The notes beneath the pieces are model-generated. The model was given only the letters and a program-made list of their open reading frames with translations. It was not told where the DNA came from and did not search any database. From positions 237,313-301,312 of the forward strand of contig JBBFKQ010000001.1 of NCBI GenBank assembly GCA_037481935.1: DNA of 64,000 bases, in the 5' to 3' direction. Of the stretch, positions 17,204 to 24,885 are shown one piece after another (position 1 is the first letter of the stretch; each line of letters starts with the position of its first letter). The translations under genes were made by a program, and so were the position numbers. The stretch comes from Aquificaceae bacterium. GTDB lineage: Bacteria; Aquificota; Aquificia; Aquificales; Aquificaceae.

Positions 17204-18067
17204 TTAAATATCGTCAACAAGAGAGAGGGCTAAAGCACCCCTTGCCATGCAATATTCTGCACAGGAGGAAAGATGAAGGCTGAAACACTCTGCTGGCAGT
17301 CTTTCGCATAGAGCCTTCAGGTCCATCTCAAGGTCACCAAGCAGGTCTCTCATGGCATCAATCAGCCCCCCACCCAGCACAACCCTGTCCGGGTTGAGTA
17401 TATGAACGGCGTTCATGAGACCTGTAAGCAGGAACTCTCTGAAACTGTTCACAGCCTTTAATGCAGCTTTTTCCGCTTCTCTTGCCCTCTGGATTATTTC
17501 ATAATCCCTTAAATCAGAGCCTGAAAGGCTCCTGTAGAGCCTCTCCAGCCCGTAAGAGGAACAGTAGGCTTCCCAGCATCCATGCCTCCCACAGCTACAC
17601 ATCTCACCCCCGTAAAGGATAGTATGGTGACCAAGCTCAAGAGAGCTTCCGCATGCACCCAGAAAGGGTCTTCCTTCTACCACCAGACCTCCTCCCAGCC
17701 CAGTGCCAACAGCAACAAAAAGAAGGACTTTGCTCTCTCTGTGGTCGTAAAACCACTCCCCGAAGGCTCCAGCAGAGACATCGTTTACTATTCTTACCCT
17801 TATCCCTTCCAGAAGCTCCCTAAGGTTTACACCGTCAAGGGCCGGTATGTTGGGAGATTTATAAACTTTGCCCTCCAGCGAGGTAAAGCCTGCCACCGCA
17901 ACCCCCACGGAAGAAGGATTCCCCTCAAGGACTATCTCTTTTATCCTTTTCAGGAAAAGCTCTCTATTCTTTGAAAGGTCCTTTATGTAGTGTTTTTCCC
18001 TTCTCCCATCCTCCCAGTAGACCTTTACGAAGCTACCTCCTATGTCAACTCCCTTTTTCATACTCAA
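17204..18067 (-). CDS. ROK-family sugar kinase (glucokinase-like)
   Basis: 287-residue ASKHA-fold kinase. Visible features are the phosphate-1 loop GVDIGGSFVKVYW, the catalytic-Asp segment VNDVSAGAFGEWF, VAVGTGLGGGLVVEG, the ROK signature LELGHHTI, and the zinc site CSCGRHGCWEAYC. These make it a sugar kinase rather than a repressor, since there is no helix-turn-helix. Glucose or N-acetylmannosamine are typical substrates; which one applies is unknown. Its start overlaps the end of the upstream gene by 23 nt. Confidence 0.85.
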   Translation of the reverse strand: MSMKKGVDIGGSFVKVYWEDGRREKHYIKDLSKNRELFLKRIKEIVLEGNPSSVGVAVAGFTSLEGKVYKSPNIPALDGVNLRELLEGIRVRIVNDVSAGAFGEWFYDHRESKVLLFVAVGTGLGGGLVVEGRPFLGACGSSLELGHHTILYGGEMCSCGRHGCWEAYCSSYGLERLYRSLSGSDLRDYEIIQRAREAEKAALKAVNSFREFLLTGLMNAVHILNPDRVVLGGGLIDAMRDLLGDLEMDLKALCERLPAECFSLHLSSCAEYCMARGALALSLVDDI

Positions 18068-18503
18068 GCCTTTCTATTTTTATGTCCTCGTCCCCTCTCT
18101 TGTAGTAAACTCTAACGGAGATAAGCCTCTGGGTCATTCCTTTCTCCTTCTTTATAAGGTTTACAAGTAGCTGTCCATCACCCACAACCTTTTCCTCAGC
18201 CCTTGCACCCGGATATGCTCTCCTGTAGGACTCGCAGGTCCTCAAAAGTCCCTCCGCACCTCCTATACTCTGCAAAAGGTTTTCTGACATCAACTCAGAA
18301 AGCTCCTGAGCTCTCTCTTTTCTGCATTCTTCAAGCCCCAGCAAAAAGCTGTAAAAAGCCCTTACCTCCTCCATCTCATGCCTTTTCTCCCTTACATCCT
18401 GAAAGAATATGAGAAGTGCGGTAATCAGAGGATAGGATACAGCAAAAACTATGAAAAAGCCTATGATAAGGTCCTCTTTGTTCTGGCTTAGCCTCATAGC
18501 CAC
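18045..18503 (-). CDS. Single-pass membrane protein, function unknown
   Basis: 152 residues. A membrane helix near the N-terminus (about residues 13-33, LIIGFFIVFAVSYPLITALLIFF) is followed by a long charged helical region and a beta-like tail (GDGQLLVNLIKKEKGMTQRLISVRVYYKRG). The topology suggests an extracytoplasmic C-terminal domain, similar in layout to small pilus or division accessory proteins, but I recognise no family. It overlaps corA by 10 nt upstream and the ROK kinase by 23 nt downstream. Confidence 0.65.
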   Translation of the reverse strand: MAMRLSQNKEDLIIGFFIVFAVSYPLITALLIFFQDVREKRHEMEEVRAFYSFLLGLEECRKERAQELSELMSENLLQSIGGAEGLLRTCESYRRAYPGARAEEKVVGDGQLLVNLIKKEKGMTQRLISVRVYYKRGDEDIKIERLEYEKGS

Positions 18504-19438
18504 CCCTTTTTCCTTACCCAGTATATGAGAGACAGGGTTATTGCCACCATGAGAAGCAGAGAATAGGGATAGCCATACTTCCAGTGAAGCTCCGGCATGT
18601 GTTCAAAGTTCATACCAAAGATGCTGGCTATGAGGGTGGCGGGGAGGAATATGGTGGCGAGCACTGTAAAGACCTTTACCGCCTCGTTCTGCTTGATGGA
18701 TATGAGACCGAGAAGGGAATTCTGTATGCTGTCCAGCTTGTCCATGTAAAAGCTTGTGTAGTCAAGGAGCGTATGGAGGTCATCAAGGGCAATCTTTATG
18801 TCCCTCTTTGTCTGGGCGTTTATCTTTGGGCTTTTAACAAAGTGGCTAAGGATTCTCAACTTTTCATTTATGGTCTCTCTTATGGTTATGTTGAGCTCAT
18901 CATAGTAGGATATTTCCCTTATTATCTCCTCAGACTGCTCCACAAAGACCTCTTTTCTGAGGTTTCTTATCCTTCTGCCCAGTATCTCAAGCCTGTCTCC
19001 AAGCCGGTCCACCTCAATGTTGACTATCTGTGAGAATATGGCTTCTGGGAACTGAAAGTTTATTGGGCTATGTTCCATCCTCTTTACGAATATGAGCATG
19101 CTGGGTATATCTCTGTATCTTATACTCACCATGTATCTCCCCCTTATGAAAAAGAGAACAGGCTCAACGCTTATGTCTTCCTTCTGCTGTATTACGAAAG
19201 AAAGGTTCATGTATATGGCTTCTCCCTCCTCCTTGTATTTGCTGCTTATCTCAATGTCTCCGAAGACCTCCCTGGGGGGCATCTGGAAACCTATGGCGCT
19301 TCTGAGCCAGTCTATCTCCGCATCACTTGGTTTTTCCACATCAAGCCAGACCACTGCCTCCTTCTTTATGTCCCCAAACTGGTCAATACCAAGTTTTTTA
19401 AAAACACCCCCGGAGCTTGCATAAACATGAATCATCAA
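18494..19438 (-). CDS. corA: CorA-family Mg2+/Co2+ transporter
   Basis: 314-residue pentameric divalent-cation channel. The cytoplasmic domain is followed by a long helix and two C-terminal membrane helices. The selectivity motif is present as FGMNFEHMPEL, then the second helix and a basic end (YWVRKKGWL), all family hallmarks. Length is normal. The gene begins 7 nt after the end of the DUF3501 gene and may be cotranscribed with it from the Fur-box promoter, which would tie metal transport to iron status; that is inference. Confidence 0.92.
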   Translation of the reverse strand: MMIHVYASSGGVFKKLGIDQFGDIKKEAVVWLDVEKPSDAEIDWLRSAIGFQMPPREVFGDIEISSKYKEEGEAIYMNLSFVIQQKEDISVEPVLFFIRGRYMVSIRYRDIPSMLIFVKRMEHSPINFQFPEAIFSQIVNIEVDRLGDRLEILGRRIRNLRKEVFVEQSEEIIREISYYDELNITIRETINEKLRILSHFVKSPKINAQTKRDIKIALDDLHTLLDYTSFYMDKLDSIQNSLLGLISIKQNEAVKVFTVLATIFLPATLIASIFGMNFEHMPELHWKYGYPYSLLLMVAITLSLIYWVRKKGWL

Positions 19439-19445
19439 AGATATT

Positions 19446-20033
19446 TTAATCAGAAGTCAGGTCCTTTATGAGCTCCTGCTTTACCTCCTCCGGTATGAGG
19501 GTCATTGCCCTGTAATTGGGGTGGTTTATTTCAACCCTGACCTGTTCCTTCTTAAAGTCCTCCACCTGCTCATCGGTGAGCCTCACCTTCAGAAAATGCA
19601 CCACCGCTGCCTTTCCGTATTCATAGTCTTCCTTACTTCTCTCATCCGCTACAGCCCTAACAGTGTGCCTATTCCCTATGTGGAAGTATAGGTGGTCGTG
19701 TATACCCACGAGCTGGGGAAGGAGCCTTTTCCTCTCGCTTGCCTCGGGTATTTCTATAAACATGGTTACAGAAAGCTCATTTTTATCAGGTATCAGCTCG
19801 TTGTAGACATCTATCTCCTGCTGGATTTCCTCCTCCCTTACCATCCTCTCAGCTCTAATCATCTCCTGAATCTGAAACCAGACAGTTTCCCTGTTCTCAA
19901 AAACAAGATGAACCCACGGCTCTATAAACACTCTCCTGTTCTTTTTGAGCTGTATTACTTCCTGAACCTTCTGTGGACGGACCTTCTCATATTCGTAGAT
20001 GTTGAGGATTTCCTCTCTGGTTATCTTTTTCAT
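19446..20033 (-). CDS. DUF3501 family protein
   Basis: 195 residues matching the DUF3501 pattern (KKITREEILNIYEYEKVRP, RRVFIEPWVHLVFENRETVWFQIQEMIRAER, then DEQVEDFKKEQVRVEINHPNY). In other genomes such genes often sit next to rubrerythrin-like or iron-sulfur proteins, pointing to oxidative stress or iron metabolism; the biochemical role is unknown. A strong Shine-Dalgarno (AAGGAGGT) precedes the ATG. Its promoter has consensus -35 and -10 boxes with a Fur-box-like sequence between them, so regulation by iron is predicted. Confidence 0.8.
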   Translation of the reverse strand: MKKITREEILNIYEYEKVRPQKVQEVIQLKKNRRVFIEPWVHLVFENRETVWFQIQEMIRAERMVREEEIQQEIDVYNELIPDKNELSVTMFIEIPEASERKRLLPQLVGIHDHLYFHIGNRHTVRAVADERSKEDYEYGKAAVVHFLKVRLTDEQVEDFKKEQVRVEINHPNYRAMTLIPEEVKQELIKDLTSD

Positions 20034-20060
20034 GGCTTACCTCCTTGCTTGTTTTCTTTT

Positions 20061-20089
20061 ATTATATGCAAATCATTATCATTTGTCAA
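20061..20089 (-). promoter_or_regulatory. Consensus promoter with embedded Fur-like operator
   Basis: On the minus strand TTGACA (20084-20089) and TATAAT (20061-20066) are separated by exactly 17 nt. The spacer contains AAATGATAATGATTTGC, made of repeated NAT triplets like the Fur box (GATAATGATAATCATTATC). A repressor bound here would cover both boxes. The -35 lies within the last codons of hisC. The controlled genes are DUF3501 and possibly corA and those below it. Confidence 0.8.
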
Positions 20090-21135
20090 GAGCTTTTGAG
20101 AACTTTATGGAGTGCCTCAAGAAAGGCGTCGTTTTCCTCTGGCTTTCCTATGCTCACCCTCAGACAGTCAGGAACCATGTAAGAGAAATTCCTCACAAGC
20201 ACACCCTCTTCTATTAGCCTTCTGTGAAGCTCGTCCCCAGACATGGAAAGGCTTTTAAAGAATATGAAGTTTGCCTCTGAAGGATAAACTCTTATACCCT
20301 TCATCCCGAGCATCTCCCCATAGACCCTTTCCCTCTCGGATATAACCCTTCTTACCTCTTCTTCAATGAGGTTGTAGAAATCCCTTAGAATAAGGGTTGC
20401 TATGACCTGAGAAGGGTATGTTATGTTAAAGGGAAGCCTTATTTTGTTTATTTCTCTTACCACCTCCTGATTACCTATCAAGATACCAACTCTCAGCCCA
20501 GCCATTCCTATTTTTGAAAGGGTCCTGAGCACCACCGTGTCATCTCTTTCAAGAGCTTCTTTGAGGAAGGTTTTCTTAGAGTAATGATAATAGGCTTCGT
20601 CAATCACGGTGAAAACTCCCTCACCCCTTATTTTTCTTACCTTTTCTTCTGAAAAGCAATTTCCAGTGGGGTTGTTGGGATAAGCAAAGTAGGCGAGGGC
20701 AGGCTTTTTTTTCCTTATGATTTCAAGGCTTGCTGGAAGGTCTATGTCAAAATCTTCATCCAGTCCAGACTCAATCCTTTCCCTTCCCAGCATGCGTGCG
20801 GATATGCCATACATGGAAAAGGTGGGAACAGGATATAAGACTCCCCTGTCAAACTCACCTACAGCTATAGAGAGGTAGTATATGAGTTCATCAGAGCCGT
20901 TGCCCAGAACTATGTTTTCCGGGCTGACGCCAGAGCGAAGGGCTATAACCTCTCTTAGCTCCTTTGCCTCCGGGTCAGGGTATCTGTTAAAGGGTATCCG
21001 GGAAACCTCTTTCCCTATACGCCTTTTTACTTCCTCCGGGAGCTGGAGAGAGAGTTCATTGGAGGACAGCCTTACCTTTGCCCCCGTAGTTTCTGTCTTG
21101 TAAGGGGCAAGGTCCCTTACCCTTTTACTTATCAT
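20086..21135 (-). CDS. hisC: Histidinol-phosphate aminotransferase
   Basis: 349-residue fold-type I PLP enzyme of histidine biosynthesis (it may also serve aromatic amino acids). Family segments are VRLSSNELSLQLPEE near the N-terminus, NIVLGNGSDELIYYL, YPNNPTGNCFS, the cofactor-pairing FTVIDEAYYHYS, and the PLP lysine in RTLSKIGMAGLRVG. The Arg near the end (LRVSIGKPEEN) binds the substrate carboxylate. It overlaps the small RHH-like gene by 4 nt at its start, and its 3' end overlaps the Fur-type promoter. Confidence 0.92.
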   Translation of the reverse strand: MISKRVRDLAPYKTETTGAKVRLSSNELSLQLPEEVKRRIGKEVSRIPFNRYPDPEAKELREVIALRSGVSPENIVLGNGSDELIYYLSIAVGEFDRGVLYPVPTFSMYGISARMLGRERIESGLDEDFDIDLPASLEIIRKKKPALAYFAYPNNPTGNCFSEEKVRKIRGEGVFTVIDEAYYHYSKKTFLKEALERDDTVVLRTLSKIGMAGLRVGILIGNQEVVREINKIRLPFNITYPSQVIATLILRDFYNLIEEEVRRVISERERVYGEMLGMKGIRVYPSEANFIFFKSLSMSGDELHRRLIEEGVLVRNFSYMVPDCLRVSIGKPEENDAFLEALHKVLKSS

Positions 21136-21371
21136 TGTTGTTCCTGGACTTGCTCCTCCTCTTCTTCCTCTTCAGCCCTTCCAAGATAGAGCTCAAGCTC
21201 AGCCACCGTTGACTCCATCAGCTTGTCTTCAAGAATACCCTTTATGAGCCTGTTGAGCCTTCTCTCATCTCCCATGGCTATACCGTTGAGCACATAATAC
21301 AGTCTCTTTGGAAGAGAAAGAACTACCCTTTTGTATCTCGCTCCACCCTTTTTTCTGGGTTTTCTTGCCAT
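21132..21371 (-). CDS. Small basic-acidic protein, ribbon-helix-helix-like
   Basis: 79 residues. A basic start (MARKPRKKGGARYKRVVLSLPKRL) leads into a beta-strand/helix/helix pattern (VVLSLPKRLYYVLNGIAMGDERRLNRLIKGILEDKL) that resembles CopG/MetJ ribbon-helix-helix DNA-binding proteins, followed by an acidic glutamate-rich tail. It could be a small regulator or nucleoid-type protein; no target is suggested. It has a good Shine-Dalgarno (AGGAGGAG) and a TATAAT box about 35 nt upstream (21407-21412), and overlaps hisC by 4 nt. Confidence 0.6.
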   Translation of the reverse strand: MARKPRKKGGARYKRVVLSLPKRLYYVLNGIAMGDERRLNRLIKGILEDKLMESTVAELELYLGRAEEEEEEEQVQEQQ

Positions 21372-21414
21372 TTTACTCCTCCTTTTTGAAGTTTTCTTAA
21401 TTTAAAATTATAGC

Positions 21415-22215
21415 ATGATGCTTCTGTTTTTGTTTTTTATTATGTTGATTTCAATCACAAAAGCTGAAGAAAGCATGGAAAATTTCCCGGGTAAATACCA
21501 GGTTATATTCCTCCCAGAAGAACACACAAGCAGAGAAGACCATATCTTCCAGCTTGACATTATAAGGCTCTTAAGTTCAAAAAATTACAGGTTGATAATA
21601 GCGATGGAAATGTTCCAGCAACCCTTTCAGGATGCCCTTGACCAGTATGTGTCATGCCAGATAGATGAAGAGGAAATGCTCAGAAGGACAGACTACAGAA
21701 GAAGGTGGGGCTTTGACCCAGACCTTTACAGAAGTATATGGAAGTTTGCCAAGGAAAAGGGCATAAGAATTGTAGCCATAAACATCTCCTCAGAACTGCT
21801 GCAGAGGGTAAGAAGAGAAGGGCTTGAAAGCTTAAGGGACGATAGCCTGCCCTTCCCTCTAATACCGCAGACTGAGAGAGAAATACAGAGGTTGAGAGAG
21901 GTGCTGACGGGGCATCCAAGGGTGGAAGAGAGAAGATTTTTTGATGTGCAGAACGCCTGGGATAACGGCATGGCGCTTGCAATAGCAAGGCTTCTGGAAA
22001 GGTATCCTGACCACAGGATAGTGGTGCTAGTGGGAAGAGAACATGCTCAGAGCTATGAAAGCGGTATACCGAGAAGGCTCCAGGTGCTCAGGCCCGGCGT
22101 TCGCATGAAGATACTCAAAAGAGAAGAATTTCAGAGGGATTTCCTGTTTTCCACGGACTTTTCCAGAGAAAGCTCGTCGGCGAACTCTATAAGAGAACCA
22201 AACTGCAGACCATGA
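21415..22215 (+). CDS. ChaN-like (DUF399) secreted protein
   Basis: 266 residues with a hydrophobic signal segment (MMLLFLFFIMLISITKAEE) and no lipobox Cys. The body matches the ChaN/DUF399 family, thought to bind haem: VIFLPEEHTSREDHIFQLDII, IIAMEMFQQPFQDALDQYVSC, RRWGFDPDLYRSIWKFA, IVAINISSELL, and VVLVGREHAQSYESGIP. Role in haem handling is family-level inference. A TAAAAT box lies 6 nt before the ATG. The 3' end overlaps recR by 85 nt on the opposite strand, one of the longest overlaps in the window. Confidence 0.75.
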   Translation: MMLLFLFFIMLISITKAEESMENFPGKYQVIFLPEEHTSREDHIFQLDIIRLLSSKNYRLIIAMEMFQQPFQDALDQYVSCQIDEEEMLRRTDYRRRWGFDPDLYRSIWKFAKEKGIRIVAINISSELLQRVRREGLESLRDDSLPFPLIPQTEREIQRLREVLTGHPRVEERRFFDVQNAWDNGMALAIARLLERYPDHRIVVLVGREHAQSYESGIPRRLQVLRPGVRMKILKREEFQRDFLFSTDFSRESSSANSIREPNCRP

Positions 22216-22745
22216 GATATGCGGGTTATCTTGAGGTTGGGAAACTGTTTTTTTATGAGCCTGGCCAGATAGTTGGCGGTTGCCTCCCCTTCAAGGTTCG
22301 GGTTTGTGGCAATTATCACTTCCTTAGGCCTGTGTCTTTCTATTCTTTCCATAAGAGTGTCTATGTTCAGGTCCTTTGGTGATATGCCTTCAAGGGGTGC
22401 TATCCTTCCGCCCAGCACGTGATAAACCCCCGAATACCTCTCCAGCCTTTCTATGGCAAAGGCATCCTGAGGCTCCTCCACCACACATATGAACCTTTTG
22501 CTCCTTTTGGGGTCTGAACATATCCTGCACACCTCTTCTTCCGTGTATAACCCGCACTCCCTGCATGGTCTCAGTTTTTCAGCAGCTGCCTGAAGCACAC
22601 TCACCAGCTCAAGCCTTTTTTCCGGGTGGAGCTTCAAAAAATTGTAGAGGAACCTTCCCGCTGACCTCTCCCCATAGGTGGGTATTTGGGTGAACTTTTC
22701 AAGGGCCAACCTGAGCGATTCTGGCAGGCTTTCCTCGTAGGACAT
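22131..22745 (-). CDS. recR: Recombination mediator RecR
   Basis: 204 residues. RecR forms ring tetramers and helps RecO load RecA at gapped DNA. The helix-hairpin-helix region (FTQIPTYGERSAGRFLYNFL), the zinc finger (CRECGLYTEEEVCRICSD), the Toprim domain (FICVVEEPQDAFAIERLERYSGVYHVLGG then IIATNPNLEGEATANYL) and the C-terminal Walker-like SHGLQFGSLIEFAD are all present. A TATAAT box lies 6 nt before the ATG and there is no Shine-Dalgarno, which suggests a leaderless mRNA. It is divergent from trxB across 32 nt. Confidence 0.95.
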   Translation of the reverse strand: MSYEESLPESLRLALEKFTQIPTYGERSAGRFLYNFLKLHPEKRLELVSVLQAAAEKLRPCRECGLYTEEEVCRICSDPKRSKRFICVVEEPQDAFAIERLERYSGVYHVLGGRIAPLEGISPKDLNIDTLMERIERHRPKEVIIATNPNLEGEATANYLARLIKKQFPNLKITRISHGLQFGSLIEFADELSLEKSVENRKSL

Positions 22746-22777
22746 GGGAAAATTATAGCGGTTTTATAATATACAAT
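22746..22777. promoter_or_regulatory. Divergent recR / trxB promoters
   Basis: The 32-nt gap contains TATAAT on the minus strand (22752-22757), 6 nt before the recR ATG, and TATAAT on the plus strand (22765-22770), 7 nt before the trxB ATG. Neither gene has a Shine-Dalgarno. Transcription would begin at or next to the start codons. The -35 regions lie in the opposite gene and are not consensus. Confidence 0.6.
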
Positions 22778-23707
22778 ATGCATCAGCTCCTCATAGTAGG
22801 TGGAGGACCAGCTGGCATATCTGCCAGCATTTACGCTCAGAGAAAGAAGATGGACTTTGTTTTAATAACCAGAGATATAGGTGGTCAGGTAATAAAGGCC
22901 GGGGAGATAGAAAACTATCTGGGCTATGCCATGGTGGATGGGGTCATGTTCGTGCAGAGAATGATAGAGCAGATGGAAAGGCTTGGAGTTAAACCGGTTC
23001 TTGATGAGGTGGTAAAGATAGATAGACTGGAGGAGGGTTTCCTTCTCAGGACCCTATCTGGAAAAGAATACACCACAAAGATGGTGCTTTTCTGCACCGG
23101 TGCAGAACACAGAAGACTTGATGTGCCTGGCGAGAGGGAATATACGGGAAGGGGTGTTTCCTACTGCTATACATGCGATGCACCTTTTTTTAGAGATGTG
23201 GAGGTGCTTGTGGTGGGTGGGGGGAACTCGGGTTTTGAGGCTGCGGACCAGCTTACAAACTACGCAAGAAAAATATACCTCATGGAGATAGGCGACCACT
23301 TCAAGGCAGATGAGATTCTCAGGGAGAAGGTGCTTTCAGACCCCAAAGTAGTCCCCCTTCTAAGACACAGAGTGCTTGAAATAAAGGGAGATGGAAAAAA
23401 TGTGAGGGGTGCTCTGGTGGAGGATATAGAAAAGGAAAGGGTATACGAGCTTGATGTGGAGGGAGTCTTTGTGGAAGTGGGGTTAAAGCCAAACTCTGAG
23501 CTGGCAAAGTCTCTGGGAGTTCTTACCACACAGAGGGATGAGATAATAATAGACTGCAACAACAGGACCTCTGAGCCTGGCATATACGCAGCTGGAGACT
23601 GCACCAACGTGTTTGCAAAACAGATAATAACCGCTGCCGGCGATGGTGCAAAGGCCCTCCTTTCCATATACCACGACCTCACCTACGGTGTCCACTCATG
23701 GATATAG
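22778..23707 (+). CDS. trxB: Thioredoxin reductase
   Basis: 309-residue flavoprotein that reduces thioredoxin with NAD(P)H. The FAD-binding loop is LIVGGGPAGISASIYAQ, the redox-active disulfide is Cys130-Tyr-Thr-Cys133 in SYCYTCDAPFF, the pyridine-nucleotide loop is VVGGGNSGFEAADQL, and the second FAD segment is PGIYAAGDC. The low-molecular-weight bacterial type is clear. It is probably leaderless and shares the gap with recR. It overlaps deoC by 10 nt. Confidence 0.93.
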   Translation: MHQLLIVGGGPAGISASIYAQRKKMDFVLITRDIGGQVIKAGEIENYLGYAMVDGVMFVQRMIEQMERLGVKPVLDEVVKIDRLEEGFLLRTLSGKEYTTKMVLFCTGAEHRRLDVPGEREYTGRGVSYCYTCDAPFFRDVEVLVVGGGNSGFEAADQLTNYARKIYLMEIGDHFKADEILREKVLSDPKVVPLLRHRVLEIKGDGKNVRGALVEDIEKERVYELDVEGVFVEVGLKPNSELAKSLGVLTTQRDEIIIDCNNRTSEPGIYAAGDCTNVFAKQIITAAGDGAKALLSIYHDLTYGVHSWI

Positions 23708-24339
23708 CCAGCTTTATAGACCACTCCATACTCAGGCCCAACCATACCCTTATGGAGCTTGAGGAGCAGGTTCGCCAGTGCGTGGATTCAGGTGTGTATG
23801 CGGTATGTGTAAACCCCTTCTGGGTAAGGAGGGCTGTTGAGCTATCAGGGGGCAGGGTTGAAGTCTGCTGTGTGGTGTCTTTTCCCTTCGGGCTTGATAC
23901 AAAGGAGCAGAAAATACTGCAGGCGGTAAAGGCCCTCGAGGAGGGTGCCACCGAGCTGGATATAGTTATGAACATATCCGCCTTCAAAAGTGGTTTATAC
24001 CACTATGTAGGCGAGGAGCTAAGAGCTATAGCAAGAAATACGGAGGGGACCATAAGGAAGGTTATAATTGAAACTGCCTATCTGAGCGAGAAGGAGAAAA
24101 GACTTGCTGTGGAGCTCGTAGCGGATGCGGGTATGGAGTTTGTAAAGACTTCAACAGGTTATGCGCCTTCAGGTGCCACAGAGGAAGACATTAAGCTTCT
24201 GAGGGAAGCATCAGGAGGAAGGCTCAAAATAAAGGCATCGGGTGGCATAAGGAGGAGAGCTCAGGTCATAAGGTTTCTGGAGCTTGGGGCTGAAAGAGTA
24301 GGAACCAGTAGCACCTTTGAAATTCTCAGGGAGGGGTAA
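23698..24339 (+). CDS. deoC: Deoxyribose-phosphate aldolase
   Basis: 213-residue class I aldolase (TIM barrel) that interconverts 2-deoxyribose-5-phosphate with glyceraldehyde-3-phosphate and acetaldehyde. Recognisable parts are the N-terminal SFIDHSILRPNHTLMEL, VVSFPFGLD, ATELDIVMNISAFKSG, KVIIETAYL and the Schiff-base lysine in FVKTSTGYAPSGAT, then IKASGGIRRRAQ. It overlaps trxB by 10 nt and lies 3 nt before the cysteine-cluster gene. The association with trxB is probably just operon packing. Confidence 0.95.
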   Translation: MDIASFIDHSILRPNHTLMELEEQVRQCVDSGVYAVCVNPFWVRRAVELSGGRVEVCCVVSFPFGLDTKEQKILQAVKALEEGATELDIVMNISAFKSGLYHYVGEELRAIARNTEGTIRKVIIETAYLSEKEKRLAVELVADAGMEFVKTSTGYAPSGATEEDIKLLREASGGRLKIKASGGIRRRAQVIRFLELGAERVGTSSTFEILREG

Positions 24340-24342
24340 GAT

Positions 24343-24885
24343 ATGGAAGATGTTTCTTATAAAAAACTGATGGATGTAATCCATGAAATACACTCACAGG
24401 AGCCCATAGAGCTTGGCTGCGCAGAAATCAACTGTTTTCTGTGTGCGAAGGGTGGTAGATTAAAGCCCTGTGAAAGACTGAGAGAGGCTGTCATACTTCT
24501 GCCTGGAGAGAACCAGCTTCTCACCTTGCTCAACGGGAGACCCTTTCCAGAAATGAATGTGAATGGCTTCAGCATAGGCTTTCTTGCCCCCGAGGAAGAT
24601 TGTCCCTTTAACATGGAAGGGTGGTGTGGAATACACGGAAGGCATCCTATAGACTGCAGGAGTTTTCCCATAGTGCCCTCTCTGAACGAAGAAGGAGACC
24701 TGATAGTCTCCATAGCCATAAACTGTCCTGTGATACCACCCTGGGAGTTCACAAGAAGATGGGTTGAAAACTGGTATAGAATATGGAAGGCAGCACCCTT
24801 AGAGTGGTTCAGGTTCTACTCAAAAGTTCCCACTAACCCCCTCAAACCCATAGCTATCTTTAAAGCGGAGGAAGGAAATGATTGA
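24343..24885 (+). CDS. YkgJ-type cysteine-cluster protein
   Basis: 180 residues. Cysteines are spaced as in the YkgJ/zinc- or iron-chelating family: LGCAEINCFLC then KPCERL, EEDCPFNMEGWCGIHGRHPIDCRSFPIV, and INCPV. They probably bind a metal or an Fe-S cluster; the function of the family is not established. No signal peptide is seen. It starts 3 nt after deoC and overlaps purB by 8 nt, so it belongs to the trxB-deoC-purB operon. Confidence 0.75.
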   Translation: MEDVSYKKLMDVIHEIHSQEPIELGCAEINCFLCAKGGRLKPCERLREAVILLPGENQLLTLLNGRPFPEMNVNGFSIGFLAPEEDCPFNMEGWCGIHGRHPIDCRSFPIVPSLNEEGDLIVSIAINCPVIPPWEFTRRWVENWYRIWKAAPLEWFRFYSKVPTNPLKPIAIFKAEEGND

